Source: an uncultured Eubacteriales bacterium (lineage in GTDB: Bacteria; Bacillota; Clostridia; Oscillospirales; Oscillospiraceae). From it: a stretch of 64,000 bases of DNA. The notes under the pieces are model-generated. The model was given only the letters and a program-made list of their open reading frames with translations, was not told the DNA's origin and made no database searches. Made by a program: the position numbers and the translations under genes. The number at the start of each line of letters is the position of its first letter. The stretch's first letter is position 1. Positions 58,257 to 64,000 of the stretch are shown here, piece by piece. Where the stretch lies: NCBI GenBank assembly GCA_900545585.1, contig UQZR01000002.1, positions 62,001 to 126,000 of the forward strand, read 5' to 3'.

Positions 58257-59363
58257 TCAGGGCAGGTAGGTCAGCTGCACGGGGATGTGCTGCTCGGCGG
58301 TGAAGTCGAACCAGCGGCCGTCGAGGGACACGGAGGTAACGGTGTCCACGTCCACCATACGGTTGAAGATGTATACCGCGTGAGCGAAGGGGGCGGTCTC
58401 GCCGTCGCCGTAGATGTAGCCCAGCACCCAGTTCATCAGGTTCTGGCTGTCGCTGCTCACCGCGTAGGAGGAGCCGTCGGCATAGTGCAGGGTCAGCTCC
58501 TGGACGGTCAGCTCCTGCGCGGGGGAGGCATTGTCCATGGTGATGCCCACGGCGGAGATGCGGGCCGTTTCGCCGTTGGCGGCGGTGAAGGTCCGGACGG
58601 GAGCATAGGCGCGGGGCTGGATGGCCACGGCGTAGGGCTCCTTGCCCTCCGCGCCGCCGTCGTAAACGGTGAAGTAGAGGTTGTCGCCCTTCTGATACGT
58701 CTCACCGGCGGCAAAGTAGGCCACCACGTCCAGATGGGTGGCGGTGCTGGTGGTCTTGTCCACGTGGAGCTTGACATTGATGCTGCCGCCCTGCTGGTAG
58801 TCGGGGGAGCGCAGGTACATGCGGGGCTCCAGCGGCAGGCCGTAGACCTCGCCGTAGCCGGCCTCCTCATAGGACACGCCCTCGGGATCGTCCACGGCGT
58901 AGGTCAGGATGCCGCAGCCGCTCTCGTCGATGAGGAATGTCCCCAGTGTGATGGTGGTGCTGCCAACGGTGAGGCCGGCGTCCAGCTTGGACAGGTAATC
59001 GCCCACCAGGCGCTGCACCGTCTCCACATCGCCGGGGATACGCTCCATGTCCGGTACGGTGATGAGCTCACCGGAGTTGCCCTCCACCGTGGGGGCGGAG
59101 GCGTCCATATCGTCGGTGAAGGCGTGGAGCGTGGTGTCGCTGACGCCGTCGGCGGGGGTCACGTCCGCCTTGATGAGATGCACTACGCCGGCTGCTGCGG
59201 CCACCGTCAGCATCAGGGCGGCGGCGATGGCGATGACCACACCCTTGCGCAGGGTGCGGTGGGTCTTTTTGCTGTTCTCCATGGTTTTCTGAACCTCCAT
59301 CAGTGTGTCGGGGGAGGCGTGCAGTGTGGAGAAGGTCTTTTGGAAAAGCTCGTGCTCTGTCAT
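58257..59363 (-). CDS. Membrane anti-sigma-like protein (DUF4179-like)
   Basis: 368 residues: a cytoplasmic N-terminus of about 40 residues (MTEHELFQKTFSTLHASPDTL), one membrane helix (about 42-66, KGVVIAIAAALMLTVAAAAGVV) and a large extracytoplasmic beta-rich part. This layout, and overlap of its ATG with the stop of an ECF sigma gene (ATGA), is the usual one for an anti-sigma factor with an outside sensor domain. The extracytoplasmic part resembles DUF4179/DUF5643-type domains; the signal is unknown. Confidence 0.8.
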   Translation of the reverse strand: MTEHELFQKTFSTLHASPDTLMEVQKTMENSKKTHRTLRKGVVIAIAAALMLTVAAAAGVVHLIKADVTPADGVSDTTLHAFTDDMDASAPTVEGNSGELITVPDMERIPGDVETVQRLVGDYLSKLDAGLTVGSTTITLGTFLIDESGCGILTYAVDDPEGVSYEEAGYGEVYGLPLEPRMYLRSPDYQQGGSINVKLHVDKTTSTATHLDVVAYFAAGETYQKGDNLYFTVYDGGAEGKEPYAVAIQPRAYAPVRTFTAANGETARISAVGITMDNASPAQELTVQELTLHYADGSSYAVSSDSQNLMNWVLGYIYGDGETAPFAHAVYIFNRMVDVDTVTSVSLDGRWFDFTAEQHIPVQLTYLP

Positions 59364-59836
59364 GTCTGCGGCACCTCCGATAAAATGTGTTTCAGCTTCT
59401 CTCTGGCGCGGGCCAGCCGTGTGCGCACCGTTTCCTCCGGTATGTCCATGAGGCCGGCGATCTCCTTCTGGCGGTAGCCCTCGTAATAGTACAGCAGCAC
59501 CGGCACGCGGTAGCGCCGGTCCAGAGCCATCACCGCCTCAAACAGCTCCTGACACTGGGGCTCCTCAAAGGTCAGGCTGTTTTCATAGTCGGCGATGTCC
59601 TCCGTCCTGTGCCACGGGGCGCGGAGTATATTTTTGCACCGATTGACCGTAACGCGGATCAGCCAGTTCTTCACATGGGCGTCGTCATCGAACGCCTTGT
59701 CCGTTTTGTACAGCTGCAGCAGCACGTCCTGGGTCACATCGTCGGCGTCGGCGGGGGAGCGCAGATAGCTGTACGCCACCCGGAACACCGTATCCATATA
59801 TCGCTCTGCCAGAGGGGAAAACTGTTGCTCTGTCAT
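59360..59836 (-). CDS. ECF-type RNA polymerase sigma factor
   Basis: 158 residues with sigma region 2 (about 10-75: DTVFRVAYSYLRSPADADDVTQDVLLQLY) and region 4 (about 100-152: YYYEGYRQKEIAGLMDIPEETVRTRLARAREKL); no region 3. It is coupled to the anti-sigma-like gene downstream. AAGGAGATC precedes the ATG. An ECF-type promoter at 59880-59904 suggests it drives its own operon. Confidence 0.95.
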   Translation of the reverse strand: MTEQQFSPLAERYMDTVFRVAYSYLRSPADADDVTQDVLLQLYKTDKAFDDDAHVKNWLIRVTVNRCKNILRAPWHRTEDIADYENSLTFEEPQCQELFEAVMALDRRYRVPVLLYYYEGYRQKEIAGLMDIPEETVRTRLARAREKLKHILSEVPQT

Positions 59837-59879
59837 AGATCGATCTCCTTGCTGTCTGAAAGGCCCTTCATACTACATA

Positions 59880-59904
59880 CACGTGGGGACGGTGAAATGT
59901 TTCA
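59880..59904 (-). promoter_or_regulatory. ECF-type autoregulatory promoter
   Basis: TGAAAC, 15 bases, CGTG with GTATGTAGTATG after it. The AAC and CGT cores are those of ECF promoters in general; the match to the pair at 46250-46275 is partial and the spacing differs by two. Confidence 0.5.
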
Positions 59905-59954
59905 TCGACAAAAAAATTTTTATTCCCGGGCATGAGCACATCATGTGGAAAACG

Positions 59955-60001
59955 AAAAGCACGGCATGGCGCGAGGCATTCGCGTCATGCCGTGCTTTTT
60001 A
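59955..60001. terminator. Terminator of the hybrid-kinase operon
   Basis: AAAAGCACGGCATG stem with its complement, inner CGCGA/TCGCG stem, T run on both sides depending on strand. Confidence 0.9.
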
Positions 60002-60060
60002 CGCTTCCGATGGCGGCTCCGTCTCAGGGAGTCTGCACGTGGGGGACGGATGCTTTCTTC

Positions 60061-62640
60061 TTACGGACACGGGGGGGGGGGGACAAATTTTCGTAACGTC
60101 TGCGCCAGCAGGGACGCGTCTATCGGCTTGGCGACATGGGCGTTGAAGCCGGCGTCCAGACTCTGCTGGATATCATCGGAGAAGGCGTTGGCGGACATGG
60201 CGATGATGGGGATCTCCGCAGCGTCGGGACGGTCCAGCGCGCGGATGGCCCGCACGGTGTCCAGACCGTTCATCACCGGCATCATGATGTCCATGAGTAT
60301 CACGTCAAAGGCGCCATCCGGCGCGTCGGCGAAGGCGTCCAGCGCCTCCTTGCCGTTCCAGGCGCGGGTGACGGAGGCGCCGCGGTCCAGCAGCAGGAAC
60401 TCGGCGATCTCCATGTTCAGCTCGTTGTCCTCCGCCAGCAGGACGTGGATGCCCTCCAGCCAGGAGGAACCCTCCGTCTCCTCCTCATCGGGGTCGGGGG
60501 CGTAATGGCGGTCGATCTCAAAGGGCAGGGTGACGCAGAAGGTGGTGCCCACGCCCTTCCGGCTGGTGAAGGTGATCTGGCCGCCCATGGCCTCCACCAG
60601 ACGCTTCACGATGGACAGGCCCAGGCCCGTGCCCTGATAGCGGGTGCGGGCATCGTCGGACTCCTGCATGAAGGGCTCGAAGATGTGCTGCTGGAACTCC
60701 TCGCTCATGCCGATGCCGTTATCGGCGCAGGTGAACTGGTAGACGGCGCTGTCGCCGTCGGCAGGGAGCGCACGGCCGGTGAGCCGGATGCAGCCGCCGC
60801 TGCGGCCGTACTTGATGGCGTTGCTCACCAGATTCATCAGGATCTGGCGGAGGTGGGAGGGGCTGCCGATGAGACGGGGCGCGTTATCGGTGTCCCACAG
60901 GCACTCCACGGTGTAGGCGATGCCGTGCTCGGCGGCGTAGGGCTCGTTGGTGACGCGGACCTCATTCAGAATGTCCGCCAGAGCGAAGGACTTATGCTCC
61001 AGCTGGAGCTGGCCGCTTTCCAGCTTGCTCATATCCAGAACGTTATTCACCAGATCCAGCAGGGTGTTCAGGGCGGTGCCGGCCCGCTGGCGGCATCTGG
61101 TCTGAAGCTCCATGTCATTGGGGGCCTGAGCGGCCATGGCCAGGTAGCCCTGAATGCCGTTGACGGGGGTGCGGATGTCGTGGCTGATGCGGCGGAGGAA
61201 CTCGCTCTTGGCCATGTTGGCCAGACGGGCGGACTGGGCCTCCTCCATGATCTGGGCCTGGTACTCAGCTTCCTTTGTCTTTTCGCGGTTGATGTCCTGG
61301 AGCACCACCAGAACGTGGAGGGGGGTACCCTCCTCATCGAAGTCCACCGCCGTCACGGTGACGCGGCACCAGTTGACGGCATCGCCGCGGTAGGCCTGAT
61401 AGTCGACGTAGAAGCTGTGGCGCACATCGGAGAGGTTGTCCCTGCGGAGGGTTTCGCGGATGGCGGCACTGCTCATCTGGCGGTCAAGCTCATCGCGGTA
61501 CTGCTCCAGCACCAGCAGATGGGTGAAGCGGTCCTTCAGCTTGGAGTAGCTGAAATCCTCCGGCAGGAAGCCGTCCAGCCATGGGGCCAGGAACACGGTG
61601 TCGAAGCGGTTCAGCTCCAGATCCACATAGAAAATGGTGAAGTAGATGTTCTCCAGAGAATGGAGCATGTTCACCGTCTTTTGCAGCTGGCTGTTGCTGC
61701 GGCGCAGCTCCCGCTGGCTGTCGGACAGCTCCCGGGTCTTGAGGCCGAACAGCAGCACCCAGAAGACGCCGTACAGCGCGATGAACACTGCGGCGGCGGT
61801 GAGGGTGGAGGAAAAGACGGACAGGGCGGGGAAATAGATGTACAGGCCGTAATCCTCGCAGGCGGAGCGGGCGCCGTAATACAGATGTCCGCCGCAGCGG
61901 AACGATTGCAGGGCGCCGCCGCACTCCAGCCGGTTCAGGCAGTCCAGCACGGCGCTGTCATCGCCGATGCCGGCGGTGCTGGAGGCCAGCACCGCGCCGT
62001 CGCGGGTGATGAGGTAGGCGCCCTTGCGGTCCAGATGCAGGCCGGTGAGCAGGGTGGCCATGTCGACCTCCGTGTCGGCGAGAAGGCCGTTGGGCTGCTG
62101 GTAGAAGCCGATGACCACGCCGGGGGCGTCCCGCCGCGCCACGGCGCAGACATCATAGGAGACGCCGTCCTTCTCCAGACGCTGGGTGTAGATCTTGGCG
62201 GAGCCGATGAGACTCTCCAGCCGGGCGGAGGACGCGCCGTCCGGCCAGGCCATGCCCGCGTACTGACGGGTGTAGCCGGAGGCCTCCAGCTGCAGGTCCG
62301 CGTTGAGGAGGGCAACGCCGCTGAGCCGTATCTCGTCCACGAAGTCCTCCAGATAGGCGTTGGAGGCGAGGGTGGGGTCCAGCTCCAGATGGCGGCTGAG
62401 CGCCTGTACGCTGTCGGCCAGACGGAACAGGCTCTTGGTGCCGTCCGCCGATTCCAGCTTATGGAAGCTGATGCACTGCAGGCGCAGAGTGTCCAGCGTG
62501 TTGTCCGTCAGGGCCTGAGTGCGGCTGAGGCCGTTCCGGCCGGACAGGTCCAGGGTCAGGAGGAACAGCAGGATGCCGGCGAAGATGATAGGGACAACCC
62601 GCCACTGGAGGCGGGAGACGGTTCGCTTGATGTTGTTCAC
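60061..62640 (-). CDS. Hybrid sensor histidine kinase / response regulator
   Basis: 859 residues. Two membrane helices (about 14-30 and 285-307) enclose an extracytoplasmic sensor of about 250 residues (Cache-like); a PAS-type region about 345-470; HisKA with His near 505 (RRISHDIRTPVN); HATPase with NAIKYG, DNGIGM and GTGLGLSI; then a receiver domain (about 730-850) with phospho-acceptor Asp in VILMDIMMP. GTG start overlapping the stop of the binding-protein gene. The last codons run through 12 consecutive G on the plus strand (60071-60082), giving a PPPPCP tail. It probably signals for the neighbouring solute-binding protein. Confidence 0.93.
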   Translation of the reverse strand: MNNIKRTVSRLQWRVVPIIFAGILLFLLTLDLSGRNGLSRTQALTDNTLDTLRLQCISFHKLESADGTKSLFRLADSVQALSRHLELDPTLASNAYLEDFVDEIRLSGVALLNADLQLEASGYTRQYAGMAWPDGASSARLESLIGSAKIYTQRLEKDGVSYDVCAVARRDAPGVVIGFYQQPNGLLADTEVDMATLLTGLHLDRKGAYLITRDGAVLASSTAGIGDDSAVLDCLNRLECGGALQSFRCGGHLYYGARSACEDYGLYIYFPALSVFSSTLTAAAVFIALYGVFWVLLFGLKTRELSDSQRELRRSNSQLQKTVNMLHSLENIYFTIFYVDLELNRFDTVFLAPWLDGFLPEDFSYSKLKDRFTHLLVLEQYRDELDRQMSSAAIRETLRRDNLSDVRHSFYVDYQAYRGDAVNWCRVTVTAVDFDEEGTPLHVLVVLQDINREKTKEAEYQAQIMEEAQSARLANMAKSEFLRRISHDIRTPVNGIQGYLAMAAQAPNDMELQTRCRQRAGTALNTLLDLVNNVLDMSKLESGQLQLEHKSFALADILNEVRVTNEPYAAEHGIAYTVECLWDTDNAPRLIGSPSHLRQILMNLVSNAIKYGRSGGCIRLTGRALPADGDSAVYQFTCADNGIGMSEEFQQHIFEPFMQESDDARTRYQGTGLGLSIVKRLVEAMGGQITFTSRKGVGTTFCVTLPFEIDRHYAPDPDEEETEGSSWLEGIHVLLAEDNELNMEIAEFLLLDRGASVTRAWNGKEALDAFADAPDGAFDVILMDIMMPVMNGLDTVRAIRALDRPDAAEIPIIAMSANAFSDDIQQSLDAGFNAHVAKPIDASLLAQTLRKFVPPPPCP
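60071..60082. repeat. 12-base G homopolymer at the kinase 3' end
   Basis: Twelve G on the plus strand (C in the coding direction), seven bases before the stop codon of the hybrid kinase. Slippage here would change only the last few residues or extend the tail. Confidence 0.9.
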
Positions 62641-63437
62641 GGCGTCGTCCTCCCTAATGCGGTGTCGGCGCCCAACCCGAAGGACGCAGCGATGCGTTCC
62701 GTGGTGCCGTCGGCTTCCATGTCCGCCAGCGTCTGGGCCAGCAGGTCCCGCAGGGCGGTGTCGCCGCCGGCGGCGAAGGCCACGCCCAGCTGGGCGTGCA
62801 GCAGCGGCTCATCCAGAAAGCGGTAGGATACGCCGGCCTTTTCCAGCGCACCGGCCAGCGCCTCGGCGTGGCTGGCGCAGGCATCCACATAGTATTTGCG
62901 CAGGGCGGTTGCCACCTGATCCATGTCCACCAGACAGTACAGGGCGCGGAGCTGGGGAATGCGGGCATCGGCGGGGTCGGAGAGGATGCTCTCGGCCTTG
63001 GAGCTGACCTGCACCGCCACGCGGCGGTCCGCCAGATCGGCCAGAGTGTAGATATCGCTGTCGGCGCGGACGGCCACCACCTGATCGCTGTACAGGTAGG
63101 GGCCGGCCCAGAGATAGGCGTTCTCCCGTCCGTTCATGGAGAAGCAGCCCCACAGGCAATCCACCTGGCCGCTTTCCAGAAGGAGATCCTTCTCGTCCCA
63201 GCTGATCTGCCGGAACACCGGCTCGTAGCCCATGCGGCGGCAGGCCTCCGTGGCCAGAGCCACATCCACGCCGGCGGCCTGACCGTTTTCGTCCAGATAG
63301 TTATAAGGGCGGTAATCGTCGCTGCCGATCACCAGCTCGGGGAGATCCCCGGACGGCTCCTCCTGAGCGCCGCAGGCGGCGGGCAGCAGGGCCAGCATCA
63401 GCACGGTCAGCGCGATGAGATATTTCCTGATGTTCAC
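62637..63437 (-). CDS. Extracellular solute-binding protein (family 3), lipoprotein
   Basis: 266 residues with a lipoprotein signal (LLPAAC, Cys22) and the family-3 binding fold: ELVIGSDDYRPYNYLDENGQAAGVDVALATEA at 33-64, then VDCLWGCFSMNGREN. Such proteins bind amino acids. No ABC permease is present; instead it lies between two hybrid kinases with overlapping start and stop codons on both sides (GTGA), so it probably presents a ligand to a kinase rather than to a transporter. Starts at GTG. Confidence 0.9.
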   Translation of the reverse strand: MNIRKYLIALTVLMLALLPAACGAQEEPSGDLPELVIGSDDYRPYNYLDENGQAAGVDVALATEACRRMGYEPVFRQISWDEKDLLLESGQVDCLWGCFSMNGRENAYLWAGPYLYSDQVVAVRADSDIYTLADLADRRVAVQVSSKAESILSDPADARIPQLRALYCLVDMDQVATALRKYYVDACASHAEALAGALEKAGVSYRFLDEPLLHAQLGVAFAAGGDTALRDLLAQTLADMEADGTTERIAASFGLGADTALGRTTP

Positions 63438-64000
63438 TGCTCCGGCGCCTCCTTGCTGTCGGGATCTGTGTCGGCATCGCCGCTGCGGCGGGACAGCAGG
63501 CGGGCGATGGCCAGCTCCAGTGCCTGTACGCTGACGGGCTTGGCGATGTGGCCGTCCATGCCGGCCTCCAGCGCCGCCTGACGGTCCTCCGCAAAGGCGT
63601 TGGCCGTCACGGCCAGAATGGGGATATGGGACAGCTGGGGGTCCGGCAGGGTGCGGATGCGCCGCGTGGCCTCGTAGCCGTCCATTCTGGGCATCTGCAC
63701 GTCCATGAGGATCAGGTCATAGTGACCCGGGGCGGACCAGCGGACCTTTTCCACGGCTGCGTCGCCGTCGTCCGCTTCCTCCACCAGGAAACCGGCGCCG
63801 CTGAGGATCTCGCGGGAGATCTCGCGGTTCAGGGCGTTGTCCTCCACCAGCAGGACGCGGCGGCCCGCAGCGTGGAGCCGCTCCCCGCCCTCCGGCAGCT
63901 CCGGCGCCGCATCGGCGGCAGTGCCGGTGCGGAGGGTGTAGGTGCAGACGAACTCGGAGCCTTTTCCCGGCTCACTGCGGCAGGTGATGGCACCGCCCAG
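63434..64000 (-). CDS. Hybrid histidine kinase, C-terminal part (5' end outside window)
   Basis: The last 188 residues of a protein whose start is beyond the window. The first visible residues (ITCRSEPGKGSEFVCTYTL) are the end of a HATPase domain; after a linker of 25 residues a receiver domain follows with VLLVEDNALNREI, phospho-acceptor Asp in LILMDVQMP and Lys in HIAKPV, then a short acidic tail. It is the first visible gene of the kinase/binding-protein/kinase operon and overlaps the binding-protein start by four bases. Confidence 0.9.
   Translation of the reverse strand: MGGAITCRSEPGKGSEFVCTYTLRTGTAADAAPELPEGGERLHAAGRRVLLVEDNALNREISREILSGAGFLVEEADDGDAAVEKVRWSAPGHYDLILMDVQMPRMDGYEATRRIRTLPDPQLSHIPILAVTANAFAEDRQAALEAGMDGHIAKPVSVQALELAIARLLSRRSGDADTDPDSKEAPEQ

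Overview
The window is chromosomal DNA from a GC-rich anaerobic Firmicute, most likely a gut member of Clostridia near Oscillospiraceae (Oscillibacter/Dysosmobacter/Flavonifractor type). This is inferred from AGGAGG ribosome sites, TTGACA-N17-TATAAT promoters, lipoprotein boxes, a sufCBDSU operon with SufU, and GC-rich coding with no sign of outer-membrane genes. Coding is dense. No rRNA, transposase or CRISPR array was seen.

Layout. 1-1.4 kb: 3' part of an oleate hydratase, then a free-standing 65-codon membrane peptide. 2-5.6 kb: a lactate-permease-family carrier, an L-2-hydroxyisocaproate-type dehydrogenase and a branched-chain aminotransferase, which together would turn leucine-type amino acids into 2-hydroxy acids. 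5.9-9.1 kb: a membrane-anchored Xre regulator, and a LysR gene divergent from a Cys/Met PLP enzyme. 9.2-17.4 kb (minus): one operon with a nucleoside-type ABC importer (ATPase, BMP lipoprotein, two permeases), three VOC genes carrying five related domains and an 8-oxoguanine-deaminase-like amidohydrolase, divergent from a LysR gene. 18.6-23.4 kb: four tRNA genes (Val, Tyr, Thr, Gly), an SDR, an S24-type repressor with 31-bp phased operators and an orphan divergent promoter, a small sigma-like pair, a YitT protein, and a repeat field with copies of tRNA-Gly 3' ends. 23.4-28.3 kb (minus): an atypical type IIA topoisomerase pair and a lipoprotein gene. 28.8-31.4 kb: pnp and rpsO with a long hairpin between them.

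31.6-37 kb (plus): a DUF4340-like lipoprotein, then a two-component system in one operon with an N-acyl-D-amino-acid deacylase and an inositol-monophosphatase-family enzyme. 37-41.2 kb: an amidohydrolase and EamA transporter (minus), a 26-codon membrane peptide with its own promoter and terminator, a LysR regulator and a small lipoprotein. 41.3-46.2 kb (minus): a MacB-type efflux operon with two different adaptor proteins. 46.5-53.3 kb (plus): a 1587-residue fusion (HD, helical repeats, nucleotidyltransferase, GNAT-like, phosphoribosyltransferase) followed by a divergent LDH-fold protein and a flavodoxin-fold protein. 53.4-58.1 kb (minus): sufCBDSU. 58.3-64 kb (minus): an ECF sigma/anti-sigma-like pair and a run of hybrid histidine kinase, solute-binding protein and hybrid histidine kinase that leaves the window.

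The strongest leads are the giant fusion with its two redox-fold partners, the purine-like importer/deaminase/VOC operon, the repressor with phased operators facing a possible small RNA, and the two tiny membrane-peptide genes. Functions are read from motifs and remembered family sequences; no database search was possible.
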